Below are positions 18,405-27,089 of a stretch of 64,000 nucleotides of DNA, piece by piece; the stretch's first letter is position 1; each line of letters opens with the position of its first letter. The DNA comes from Alphaproteobacteria bacterium (lineage in GTDB: Bacteria; Pseudomonadota; Alphaproteobacteria; Micavibrionales; Micavibrionaceae), in assembly GCA_030427385.1 (NCBI GenBank), contig JAUHWR010000001.1, positions 1 to 64,000 of the forward strand, in the 5' to 3' direction. The position numbers were made by a program, and so were the translations under genes. The notes under the pieces were generated by a model. The model ran no database searches and was not told where the DNA came from. It saw only the letters and a list, made by a program, of their open reading frames with translations.

Positions 18405-19507
18405 TGATTCACGCAGATAAAAAAATTTGTTATAGTCATATTAACTTTAAGAATAGGTTGGTTCAGATGGGAATATCAGGAAACTTTTTAAGCTATAGAA
18501 AAACATTGCTATTGGCAGGTACCGCCATGACAATTACATGTTTTTCAGGTAGCCATGTTTTAGCGCAAGAGGTTGTTTTACCCCCTCCGGAGATGGTAAT
18601 GGAAGATGATGCGCCTGAGAATATTCTGGGTGATGATGTCGCCGTGAATGAGGCTGAATCAGCCCCGACAGCTGCGGCGCCAGCAAATGAAGAGCTAGAA
18701 CAGATTGATCAGCAGCTTGCAGAAATGCAAAAAATTCTTGATGCCGCAAATGCCCCTAGTGATGCAGAAAATAGCTTGCCGGTGATTGACCCTGAAAATG
18801 AGCCGGATTTATATTATGACAGTGCGCCTGTCCGCCGCGGCGTACAACCGACAGCCCCCGAAAAAGTTGATCCTTCGGCGCGTCCAGCGGGTAAAATTAT
18901 TTATGTCCAAAAGGATTTTGATGCCGGTGATGACCAATCTTTATTAACATCAGCCAAGCGTGCCTTAAGTCTTGGGCGATATGATTCAGCGCTTGGTTTT
19001 TATGAGCAATTATACGCGAAAAACCCACGCGATGCGCGTGTATTGATGGGCAAAGCAATCGCTTTACAAAATTTGGGGCAAGTTCAAACGGCGATTAAAA
19101 CATATGAACAGCTTTTGAGCGTTGATCCGGATAATCTGGAAGCGGAAGTGACTATGTTGGGATTGGTCAAAACCAGATTTCCCGCATTGGCAATTAAGCG
19201 ATTATTGGATTTATATAATGCCAATCCTAATAATGCCGGTTTAAATGTGCAGGTTGGTATGACATATGCCGATCTTGGAAATACGCAGGAGGCCTTGAGA
19301 TATATGGGGTCTGCTGTTAGTTTGGAGCCGAATAATGCCTCTTACTACTATAACCTTGCCGTAATTAGTGATCGCGCCGGTAAATATAAAGATGCGATTA
19401 AATTTTATGAGGAAGCATTGAGCAAAGATGCCGTCTATGGCGCCAACCGTTCTGTTCCTAGAGATGCCATTTATGAAAGATTGAATATTATTCGCTCTCG
19501 CTCATAA
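18404..19507 (+). CDS. TPR-repeat pilus accessory protein (MshN/PilF-like position)
   Basis: The 367-residue protein has an N-terminal hydrophobic export segment (about 32-54, ending HVLAQ), a long acidic Pro/Ala-rich region, and at least four TPR units from about residue 178 to 350 (for example SALGFYEQLYAKNPRDARVL, then IKTYEQLLSVDPDNLEAE). It is presumably exported or anchored in the inner membrane and could help secretin assembly, as PilF/PilW-type TPR proteins do. The ATG at 18404 overlaps the upstream stop as TAATG. An internal ATG at 18467 would give a more usual signal peptide, so the true start is uncertain. Confidence 0.7.
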   Translation: MIHADKKICYSHINFKNRLVQMGISGNFLSYRKTLLLAGTAMTITCFSGSHVLAQEVVLPPPEMVMEDDAPENILGDDVAVNEAESAPTAAAPANEELEQIDQQLAEMQKILDAANAPSDAENSLPVIDPENEPDLYYDSAPVRRGVQPTAPEKVDPSARPAGKIIYVQKDFDAGDDQSLLTSAKRALSLGRYDSALGFYEQLYAKNPRDARVLMGKAIALQNLGQVQTAIKTYEQLLSVDPDNLEAEVTMLGLVKTRFPALAIKRLLDLYNANPNNAGLNVQVGMTYADLGNTQEALRYMGSAVSLEPNNASYYYNLAVISDRAGKYKDAIKFYEEALSKDAVYGANRSVPRDAIYERLNIIRSRS

Positions 19508-19512
19508 ATTTA

Positions 19513-19992
19513 ATGGGCGATCCGCTTTTTTTCTTTAGCTGTTTTGCCGGTTTTATATTGGGGATGTGCGCCGGAAGCTTTGCATCAGCGCTGGTTTGGC
19601 GTATTCCGCGTCGTTTGCCTTGGGTTTATGAGGTTGATGAAAAGGGCGCATTTAAAGAATTTGTCAGATCTAATTGTCCCTCTTGCCGTCATGAATTGGG
19701 CGCGCGTGATTTAATGCCAGTATTATCTTGGGTGTTTCAGGGCGGAAAATGTCGTTATTGTCAAAATCACATTGGTAAAATTTATCCGTTATTAGAAATA
19801 ATGGCCGGAATTTTTGGGGCAATTATTTTTATTATTTTTGGATTAAGCTTTCAGGCAATTCTTGCCTTATTTTTTTTCATATTTTTGTTTGTATTTACAT
19901 GGACTTATTTGCAGCAAAAGTTTTTTTCGGCGCAAATCCTCCTCATTTTGATGTTTTTGGGAATAGTTTTTATAGTTTTTACTGGATTTTAA
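19513..19992 (+). CDS. Truncated prepilin peptidase homologue lacking the catalytic aspartates
   Basis: The 159 residues match the first half of PilD-type leader peptidases: a first membrane helix with GSFASALVWRIPR, then the cytoplasmic zinc/methylation domain with C55-x2-C58 and C80-x2-C83, then the YPLLEIMAG start of the next helix. Normal enzymes are about 260-290 residues and need two membrane aspartates, one in an ID...LPD segment and one in GxGD. Here the corresponding segment reads TWTYLQQKFFSAQ, no aspartate occurs after residue 66, and the protein stops before the second site. Only 84 bases separate it from pilT, so no frameshifted remainder exists. It could keep the methyltransferase role or act as a scaffold. 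Confidence 0.85.
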   Translation: MGDPLFFFSCFAGFILGMCAGSFASALVWRIPRRLPWVYEVDEKGAFKEFVRSNCPSCRHELGARDLMPVLSWVFQGGKCRYCQNHIGKIYPLLEIMAGIFGAIIFIIFGLSFQAILALFFFIFLFVFTWTYLQQKFFSAQILLILMFLGIVFIVFTGF

Positions 19993-20076
19993 TGTGTTCT
20001 GTTTCATTGTATAGTATTACTTATTAATCGTATTTTGCGATTATCACATTTAAGATTCACTGACAGGGAGACGACC

Positions 20077-21252
20077 TTGGATTTAACACAGCTTTTAGCC
20101 TTTACCATGCAAAATGGGGCCTCTGATTTGCACATCAGCGCCGAAAACCCGCCAATTATCCGCGTAAATGGCCAAATGAAGCGGGTTAAAGGTGATCCCC
20201 TGACGAAGGATGTTATGCGCGATATGATTTATTCTGTTATGACAGATGATCAACGGGCAGAGTATGAAAAGAACCTGGAGGTTGATTTTGCGATTGCTTT
20301 GGGCGAAAAGGCACGTTTTCGTGTGAATGCTTTTAATACTCGCCGCGGACCGGCAGCGGTGTTTCGTACAATCCCCACCGAAGTGCCCACTATGGCAGAG
20401 TTGGAATTACCACCAATCATGCGCCGTTTTGCGGAATTGGAAAAAGGTATCGTTTTGGTAACGGGGCCGACAGGATCGGGTAAATCGACGACCCTTGCTT
20501 CTTTGATTAATCATATTAATCTGACACAATCCAAGCATATTATTACGATCGAAGATCCGGTTGAATTCTTTCATAACTCAAAGAAAAGTTTGATTAACCA
20601 TAGGGAATTGGGGGCAGACACACATAGCTTTAAAGCGGCGTTGAAAAGTGCACTTCGTGAAGATCCTGATGTTATTCTGGTGGGGGAGATGCGTGACCAT
20701 GAAACAATTTCGCTGGCTTTGACGGCGGCTGAAACGGGGCACTTGGTGTTTGGAACCTTGCACTCCAGCTCTGCGGCAAAGACAATTGACCGTATTATTG
20801 ATGTGTTCCCAACGGGTGATAAAGAAATGGTGCGTGCCATGTTATCCAGTTCAATTCAAGGCGTTGTGGCGCAAACTCTGTTGAAAAAACAAGAGGGTGG
20901 CCGCGTTGGGGCGTTTGAGATTCTGGTGGGGACATCAGCGGTTCGAAATCTTATTCGTGAAAATCAAGTTCCGCAAATCTTCTCTATGATGCAAACCGGA
21001 TCACGCTATGGCATGATTACCATGGAAGATGCGGTCAGAGACTTAGAGGAGGCAGGGATTATTTCTGCCGATGAAGCGCATAGAGCATTATTAAAAAGCA
21101 GCGATGAGAGTGGTTCGGAAGGTAGCGGGGAATATGCTTCGGCTGCACTGGGCGGCGGACGCGTTGATGAGGATGATATTTTTAATGATAACCAATCAGG
21201 GGAAGTATCATCAGAAAGCGATAAATCAGGGAGCGGAGGGTATTCATTTTGA
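20077..21252 (+). CDS. pilT: Pilus retraction ATPase PilT
   Basis: PilT depolymerises the pilus and gives twitching motility. The protein (391 residues with this start) has the typical opening DLTQLLAFTMQNGASDLHIS, Walker A GPTGSGKST, Asp box DPDVILVGEMRDHET and His box TGHLVFGTLHSSSA. I choose the TTG at 20077 because CAGGGAG lies just upstream and homologues begin there. A longer frame opens at a TTG at 20035 with no support. The last 50 residues are an acidic Ser/Gly-rich tail that PilT proteins normally lack. Its TGA overlaps the start of the PilU gene. Confidence 0.93.
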   Translation: MDLTQLLAFTMQNGASDLHISAENPPIIRVNGQMKRVKGDPLTKDVMRDMIYSVMTDDQRAEYEKNLEVDFAIALGEKARFRVNAFNTRRGPAAVFRTIPTEVPTMAELELPPIMRRFAELEKGIVLVTGPTGSGKSTTLASLINHINLTQSKHIITIEDPVEFFHNSKKSLINHRELGADTHSFKAALKSALREDPDVILVGEMRDHETISLALTAAETGHLVFGTLHSSSAAKTIDRIIDVFPTGDKEMVRAMLSSSIQGVVAQTLLKKQEGGRVGAFEILVGTSAVRNLIRENQVPQIFSMMQTGSRYGMITMEDAVRDLEEAGIISADEAHRALLKSSDESGSEGSGEYASAALGGGRVDEDDIFNDNQSGEVSSESDKSGSGGYSF

Positions 21253-22391
21253 ATAGTGTTCCAGTCATTTTTAATTACCTTCAGGGAATGAAGACGCATA
21301 ATGCCAGTGATCTTTACTTAACATGTGGCTATAAACCGGCGGTGCGTACGTCAAAGGAATTAATTCCTTTGGGGGATGATGTATTAACATCTGAAGATAT
21401 TAAGGAAATTCTCAATGCCATTTTAACGACGCGCCAACGTCGTGATTTTGAAACTCATAATGAATTAAATACTTCTCTTGATATGGGTAAAAACGGGCGT
21501 TTTCGTATTAATGTTATGCAGCAAAGGCAAGAACCTGCTTTGGTTATCAGACGCATTGTATCCGATATCCCCTCTTTTGCAGATTTACGATTGCCCTCGA
21601 TTATTGAAAAATTATCAATGGAGCGACGAGGGTTGATTTTAGTGACGGGGATGACGGGTTCCGGAAAATCAACGTCATTGGCGGCCATGGTTGATTATAG
21701 GAACATGAATGAAGCGGGCCATATTATTACCATTGAGGATCCGATTGAATATTTTCATGAACATAAGAAATCTATTATAACGCAGCGCGAAGTAGGGGTA
21801 GATACGGATTCATTTTATGTGGCGATGAAAAATTCATTGCGACAACGCCCTGATGTGATTTTAGTCGGGGAAATTCGTGACCGCGAAGTTATGGAGCAGG
21901 CGCTGACGATTTCTGAGACAGGTCACTTATGTTTGGCAACAATTCATACGAATAACTCCTATCAAGCAATTGAGCGCATTGTGAACTTATTTCCAGAGGA
22001 GTTCCATAATCAGATCCGTTTGAATTTATCAATGAATTTACGTGCCATTATTTCACAAAGATTGATTCAATCCACAAATGGAGGTTTGGTTCCTGCTCTT
22101 GAAATATTATTAAACCAAGGATTGATTAAGGAATTAATCGAAGTTGGCCATGTTACGAAAATTAGAGAGGTGATGGAGCAAAATAATTCTCAAGGCATGT
22201 GTACCTTTGACCAATCATTATTGAAATTATTTGCAGATGGTATGATCACAGAAGAAGTTGCTTTATCTCAATCAGATCAGCAGAGTGATATGGCAATTAA
22301 GATTAAACAGATTAAAATTGGTAAATCGGGTGACGGAACGAAAGATGGTTTTCAATCAATGGATACCTCTCTTTTGTCTTTTTCAGATTAA
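21249..22391 (+). CDS. pilU: PilT-dependent retraction ATPase PilU
   Basis: The 380-residue second retraction motor has Walker A GMTGSGKSTSLAAMVDYRN, the PilU-typical QREVGVDTDSF, PDVILVGEIRDREVM and TGHLCLATIHTNNS blocks. Compared with PilT these regions clearly follow the PilU pattern. PilU usually assists PilT rather than working alone. The TTG start overlaps the PilT stop within TTGA, giving tight coupling at equal levels. The C-terminal 40 residues are less conserved. Confidence 0.92.
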   Translation: MNSVPVIFNYLQGMKTHNASDLYLTCGYKPAVRTSKELIPLGDDVLTSEDIKEILNAILTTRQRRDFETHNELNTSLDMGKNGRFRINVMQQRQEPALVIRRIVSDIPSFADLRLPSIIEKLSMERRGLILVTGMTGSGKSTSLAAMVDYRNMNEAGHIITIEDPIEYFHEHKKSIITQREVGVDTDSFYVAMKNSLRQRPDVILVGEIRDREVMEQALTISETGHLCLATIHTNNSYQAIERIVNLFPEEFHNQIRLNLSMNLRAIISQRLIQSTNGGLVPALEILLNQGLIKELIEVGHVTKIREVMEQNNSQGMCTFDQSLLKLFADGMITEEVALSQSDQQSDMAIKIKQIKIGKSGDGTKDGFQSMDTSLLSFSD

Positions 22392-22473
22392 TTCTAAATT
22401 TCCTGTAGCGCTATGAAATCAAAAAGGTTATATTTTATTGAAACTAATAAAATTAGAAAAAGACTTCGCAATT

Positions 22474-24330
22474 ATGAAAAAAGTTTATGTTACCTTCCTT
22501 CTTCTTTCCATGGTGAATCTTGTAGGGTGTGATCTTTCAAGAAACTATACAAAAATCGATCGTGAAGGCGATCTTGAGGTTCAGGATTATCGTGATTTAT
22601 TTTCCCCACGTGATGAGGAAATAAGCGATGCAACTGATGAAAACGATAACGTTCCCGATTTGATGCCATACGTGGCCGGATTATCCGATAGCTTAAAGGC
22701 AATGCCTTTAGTCAGTGTGAATTTAAATCAATCTGTTCCGCTACGTGACGCATTATTTGAATTAGCCAAAGAAGCCGATTATGATTTGGAGCTTGATCCA
22801 AATATTCGTGGCTCTATTATATTTACGGCGCGTAATAAGCCATTTGATCTTGTTATAGAACGTATTGCGAATGTTGCCGGTCTACGTTACAGCTTTGAAG
22901 AAGAGACATTGCGCATTGAGGTTGATTCCCCTTATAGCAAAACATATAAAATTGATTTCTTAAATGTGATTAGAAACAGCATGAGCAATATCAGCAATGA
23001 TATTTCTGTCGTATCAGGCGAAGGTGCGGATACGGGCTCAAATTTCTCGGCTGATACATCCAGCGAAAGTAATTTTTGGCAGGAATTAGAAGCAAACTTG
23101 GCGCAGATTTTAAATGTATCCGGCAGCTATAAGGGTTTACGTACTTCCAAAGACCCACGTTTGACGGCTACGGATCCACGTCCGGTTCCCGTGGAACAAA
23201 CAGGTACAGCTGGAAATACAGGCGAAGCGCCGGGAGAAAATCAAGCGGCTTTAGCTGAAGAGCAAAATCCTCCTCAGGTAACATTGCAGGTTGATTCTCT
23301 ACCTTTAGATGAAGAAACTGATGCGGCTGATGCTCAGGAGAATAAACCGGAAATAAGCTTCTCTATTAATAAGCAAGCCGGTATTATTTTGGCTTATGCT
23401 CCGCAGAAACAGCATGAACAAATTCAAAAGTATATTGATCTTGTGAAAAAGGCACTGACATCTCAGGTTTTGATCGAGGCCAAGATTTTGGAAGTGTCTC
23501 TAAGTGATGAATTCTCAGCAGGTATTGCTTGGAATGATATTGATTTTCTTGGTGACGGCGTATTGGGACTAACATCCGGAACTGTTGATACTAATGGTTT
23601 ATTATCTGGAATTCGCCCGACATTGACGCCGGCAATATCACCAAACACAAACTTTACAGCGGGTGTAATCGGGAATGATGCATTGGCCGTGGTCGAAGCT
23701 GTCTCTCGCTTTGGTACGGTTAAGGCACTTGCCAGCCCACGTTTGACGGTCTTGAATAACCAACCTGCTGTGCTGAATGTGGCGACGAACGTTGTGTATT
23801 TTGAAATTGATATTGATAGAACCGAAGGCACGACAACGAATGCGCCAACGATTGATATTGAAAGTGATATTAAGAGCGTTCCTGAAGGGGTTCTGATTAA
23901 TGTTATTCCGTCAATTGATCTAAGTAATAACAATATATCCATGGCTTTAAGACCAACAATCACAACGATTGAAAGTTTTGTGAACGATCCGTCTGTTGCC
24001 TATATTGCTGGTGATACCGGATTATCCAGTCCTGTTCCTCAGGTAAATGTCCAAGAAATTGACTCAGTGATTAATCTTCAATCCGGTCAGGCAATTGTGA
24101 TGGGTGGCTTAATGCAGGATCGTGTTGAATCAAAACAAAATGGTGTTCCCGGTTTGAGCGAATTGCCTTTGGCAGGAGCATTATTTAGAAATCAAGGCGA
24201 TAAAATCCAGAAAACAGAATTGGTTATCTTCCTGAAAGCGACAATTATTGAAGGAAATAATTCAATTCATGAAACGGATAAAGATTTTTATCGTAAGTTT
24301 TCCGGGGATCGCCGCCCGCTTAAATTCTAA
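22474..24330 (+). CDS. Lipoprotein secretin (PilQ/MshL/BfpB family)
   Basis: The secretin forms the outer-membrane pore for the pilus. With the ATG at 22474 the protein is 618 residues and starts with a lipoprotein signal whose lipobox is L16-V17-G18-C19, as in MshL and BfpB rather than classical PilQ. A secretin/TonB short N-terminal region follows (DYDLELDPNIRGSIIFTARN), then a spacer rich in Gln and Pro, and the secretin domain from about residue 320 with SPRLTVLNNQPAVLNV and VMGGLMQDR near the end. No AMIN domains are present. An in-frame TTG at 22438 would add 12 residues and spoil the signal peptide. A separate pilotin was not seen. Confidence 0.9.
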   Translation: MKKVYVTFLLLSMVNLVGCDLSRNYTKIDREGDLEVQDYRDLFSPRDEEISDATDENDNVPDLMPYVAGLSDSLKAMPLVSVNLNQSVPLRDALFELAKEADYDLELDPNIRGSIIFTARNKPFDLVIERIANVAGLRYSFEEETLRIEVDSPYSKTYKIDFLNVIRNSMSNISNDISVVSGEGADTGSNFSADTSSESNFWQELEANLAQILNVSGSYKGLRTSKDPRLTATDPRPVPVEQTGTAGNTGEAPGENQAALAEEQNPPQVTLQVDSLPLDEETDAADAQENKPEISFSINKQAGIILAYAPQKQHEQIQKYIDLVKKALTSQVLIEAKILEVSLSDEFSAGIAWNDIDFLGDGVLGLTSGTVDTNGLLSGIRPTLTPAISPNTNFTAGVIGNDALAVVEAVSRFGTVKALASPRLTVLNNQPAVLNVATNVVYFEIDIDRTEGTTTNAPTIDIESDIKSVPEGVLINVIPSIDLSNNNISMALRPTITTIESFVNDPSVAYIAGDTGLSSPVPQVNVQEIDSVINLQSGQAIVMGGLMQDRVESKQNGVPGLSELPLAGALFRNQGDKIQKTELVIFLKATIIEGNNSIHETDKDFYRKFSGDRRPLKF

Positions 24331-24344
24331 AATTATTGGCACGT

Positions 24345-25115
24345 ATGTCTGTAATTAATATTCCGCTTATTTGTTATGTTTTAAAAGCATCAATCAGAGA
24401 CAAATTAATTTTGTCTCTGATTGTTTTATTTCTGGCGGCATCAAGTTTATCATTTTTTATTGGCGGATCTGCAACCGCTGAGCCGGATGCTGCCGTTCTA
24501 ACCTTTATCGCGAACAGTGCTCGTTTTATAGGCGTTTTATCTTTAATTTTATTTACAGTTTTTTATGTCAGACGCGCCTATGAAACGCATGATATCGAAT
24601 ATTTGCTCTCAAGACCTGTGACACGTATTCATTTTATTATTGCGCACCTTTTGGCATTATCTCTTTTGTCATTATTATTTACGATTGTAATATCTGCCGG
24701 ATTGACTTTATTCGCATCACATATTTTGAATATAGATGGGTTCATATTGTGGTCAGTTAGTTTAGGCTTAGAATTTATGATTATCGCGTATGCCGCGTTT
24801 TTCTTTTCAATGACACTATCCAGTGCTGTATCAGGCACGATGGCGACGCTTGCGGCCTATGTGTTGGCTCGTATGAGCGGGCAAGTATTGGCAATTATAG
24901 ATTCCGGATCCCAAGGCGGCTCATATATATTAAGTAAAATTATGGAGGCCGCTTCCGTTATCGTGCCACGCTTTGATTTATTCTCGCAATCTTCTTGGTT
25001 GATTTATGGCCCAGATGCCAGTATCGGATTATTATTTTTTGTCATTCATGGGGGATTATTCCTATTTCTAATTGCTTGCGCCTCTATCTTTGATTTGCAA
25101 TTAAAAGAATTTTAA
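24345..25115 (+). CDS. ABC-2 type permease, probable partner of the embedded ABC ATPase
   Basis: This hydrophobic protein (256 residues from the ATG at 24345; a TTG at 24336 would add three) has about six membrane helices. The first cytoplasmic side carries the sequence RRAYETHDIEYLLSRPVTR that is typical of ABC-2 permeases, where the ATPase docks. It lies six bases after the secretin stop and one base before the next gene. The only ATP-binding partner in the window is at 17673, within the same locus. Substrate unknown. Confidence 0.75.
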   Translation: MSVINIPLICYVLKASIRDKLILSLIVLFLAASSLSFFIGGSATAEPDAAVLTFIANSARFIGVLSLILFTVFYVRRAYETHDIEYLLSRPVTRIHFIIAHLLALSLLSLLFTIVISAGLTLFASHILNIDGFILWSVSLGLEFMIIAYAAFFFSMTLSSAVSGTMATLAAYVLARMSGQVLAIIDSGSQGGSYILSKIMEAASVIVPRFDLFSQSSWLIYGPDASIGLLFFVIHGGLFLFLIACASIFDLQLKEF

Positions 25116-25116
25116 A

Positions 25117-25839
25117 ATGCTGAGCCTGAAGTTCAAAATTTTCTTCGCCGTAATTATATTTGCAAATATTTGTGTGTGGTTTTATGCGCGTCCGTTAAAA
25201 ACGGAATGGCGAAATGTTCCGACCGCACCATCAGAATTTTCGGCGCATGCGGCTGGGCTGGGGGATGAAAATCTTGCCTATCGTATGATTGGGTTTATGT
25301 TGCAAAATATCGGCAAAGTTGACGGACGTACGCAAAACTTAAATTCATATGATTATAGCGAACTGGAAGGATGGTTTTTCAGGGCGTATAATTTATTACC
25401 GCAATCTGGTTATGTGCCCTTACTTGCTACTTATTATTATGGCGCGGCGAGTGATGCGGAAAAGTTGCGGCATGTGGTTAATTTTTTAAAAGTGGCTGGC
25501 AATGATACGGCGAAAGACAGGTGGCGCTGGTTGGTTCATGCCATTTTCTTAGCAAGATATAAGATCGAAGATTTTGATTTAGCGTATGAGCTTGCCGATA
25601 TTTTAGAAAAATTAGATAGTCCGCATAAACCACAATGGACAAATTTAATGCCGGCCATGGTAAAAAATGCCAAAGGCGAAAAAGAAGATGCGTACATTAT
25701 GATGAAGGCCATATTGGAGAGCTCGGCGCAAAGTCTTGATCCGGCTGAAATTAATCATATTATTGGCTATATATGTGAGCAGATATTAACGCCGGAGGAG
25801 GCGGAAAAAGACAAGATTTGCGAATTGAATAAAGGTTGA
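25117..25839 (+). CDS. Membrane-anchored helical-repeat protein of unknown function
   Basis: The 240-residue protein has an N-terminal membrane anchor (about 5-23) and a helical periplasmic domain with TPR-like periodicity (FFRAYNLLPQSGYVPLLATYYY, then DLAYELADILEKLD). No family was recognised. It starts one base after the ABC-2 permease, so the two are translationally coupled and could act together. By position it may be analogous to PilG of the Myxococcus PilGHI system, but that is only a positional argument. Confidence 0.6.
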   Translation: MLSLKFKIFFAVIIFANICVWFYARPLKTEWRNVPTAPSEFSAHAAGLGDENLAYRMIGFMLQNIGKVDGRTQNLNSYDYSELEGWFFRAYNLLPQSGYVPLLATYYYGAASDAEKLRHVVNFLKVAGNDTAKDRWRWLVHAIFLARYKIEDFDLAYELADILEKLDSPHKPQWTNLMPAMVKNAKGEKEDAYIMMKAILESSAQSLDPAEINHIIGYICEQILTPEEAEKDKICELNKG

Positions 25840-25851
25840 TATAACAAATAT

Positions 25852-26901
25852 ATGGATATGTCCTTTACCTTAATTGAAATTTTGGCGTTTGCAGGGCTTT
25901 TTCAGTCTCTTTCAATTCTGGTTTACTTGTTTTTAAAGTCGGGGCGTTTGGCGCTGGCATTTGTGCCGATTTTGTTTTTTATCAACTTAACTGCGGCTTT
26001 ATACGTTGATTTTGGTGTCTCCTTTTTTGAAATCGGCGCGGTGGATCTAACAGAAATTCGTTTTTGGTTGTGGATATTTATTTGCCCACTCAGCATTTTG
26101 TTTATATTGCAGTTTTCAGATTTGAGAGCGCCTTTATCTATACAAAGTTTTTCCGCACTTTTACCCCTGATTTTTGCTATGGGGGTTGTGATTTATTTTG
26201 ACTTTCAGGACGTGCAGGTAATGTATATAGCGGGGGCAATTGGCGCAACGCTGAGCTTGCCGTTTTTGTGGTTTAAGAAGAATGTATTGCGCGATGTACT
26301 GAGCGAGTCATCGGGGCAGGAGCGTTATTGGATGATTTTATCATTGATTGCCCTGATTGTTATTTTGGTTAGTTTAATTTATGCCTTATTGGGTGATCAA
26401 ATTACCAGAGATCAATATGTATCAGTGCGTACAGTGATCGGGTTATTATTTGTTTATTTATCCGCAACCTATATGTTTCGGATTTATCCGCCCCCGATCC
26501 GCGTTTTAACGCGAAGCATTGCCAAAGATGAAGTATTGAATGCTGAAAATGCGGCATTATTGGAAAAAATCAAACATAAGTTGGAATATGAAAAAGTTTA
26601 TCTGGAGGCCGCTTACGGGCGCAGCGATATGGCGCGGGAGTTAGAAATTTCAGAAAGTTTACTATCCAAGCTGATGAATCAAAATTTTAATGATAATTTT
26701 CCCAGTGTCCTTAACAAATATCGCGTGAGCGAAGCTTGTCAATTATTGGAACAAACGGATGCGCCGATTAATGTGATTTCCGATGAAGTCGGCTTTAATT
26801 CGCTCGCGACATTTAACCGTGTTTTTAAAGAACAGGTTTTGGAGACCGCTTCACAATATAGGCAGAAAAAAGTTAAGGAAAATTCAAGAATTATCGCTTA
26901 A
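25852..26901 (+). CDS. Membrane-bound AraC-family transcription regulator
   Basis: The 349-residue protein has about seven N-terminal membrane helices (residues 5 to about 225) and a C-terminal AraC-type double helix-turn-helix (about 250-340, with DMARELEISESLLSKLMNQ and then VISDEVGFNSLATFNRVFKE). Such 7TM-AraC proteins sense signals in or at the membrane and activate nearby genes. It is the last gene of the assembly cluster and lies directly upstream of the two prepilin genes, so control of pilin transcription is the obvious hypothesis. The ATG at 25852 starts 13 bases after the upstream stop. Confidence 0.85.
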   Translation: MDMSFTLIEILAFAGLFQSLSILVYLFLKSGRLALAFVPILFFINLTAALYVDFGVSFFEIGAVDLTEIRFWLWIFICPLSILFILQFSDLRAPLSIQSFSALLPLIFAMGVVIYFDFQDVQVMYIAGAIGATLSLPFLWFKKNVLRDVLSESSGQERYWMILSLIALIVILVSLIYALLGDQITRDQYVSVRTVIGLLFVYLSATYMFRIYPPPIRVLTRSIAKDEVLNAENAALLEKIKHKLEYEKVYLEAAYGRSDMARELEISESLLSKLMNQNFNDNFPSVLNKYRVSEACQLLEQTDAPINVISDEVGFNSLATFNRVFKEQVLETASQYRQKKVKENSRIIA

Positions 26902-27005
26902 ATAGTCATAATGCCAAATTTGATTCTCATTTTAGTATTATGAGGATTGCGAGCCGTGAATTTAATGTTTTTTTTAGTGTTTTGAGTAAATCTGGATTAG
27001 ATTGG

Positions 27006-27037
27006 TTTTTACAAAACTGTAAAAAAGCGTGTATATT
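27006..27037 (+). promoter_or_regulatory. Promoter of the first prepilin gene with a palindrome over the -35
   Basis: A -35 box TTTACA (27008-27013) and a -10 box TATATT (27032-27037) are spaced by 18 bases, each with five of six consensus bases. A perfect 8-bp inverted repeat, TTTTTACA and TGTAAAAA with a 4-base spacer (27006-27013, 27018-27025), covers the -35 and is a likely operator. GGAG lies just before the ATG at 27090. Confidence 0.65.
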
Positions 27038-27089
27038 ATACATTGAAAGTTTTACCACTTTTTTTAACATGAATGAAGGAGACTAAAAC

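Noticed and set aside
19993-20076. Possible frameshifted second half of the prepilin peptidase
   Set aside because: Only 84 bases lie before pilT, and none of the frames encodes membrane helices or a GxGD motif.
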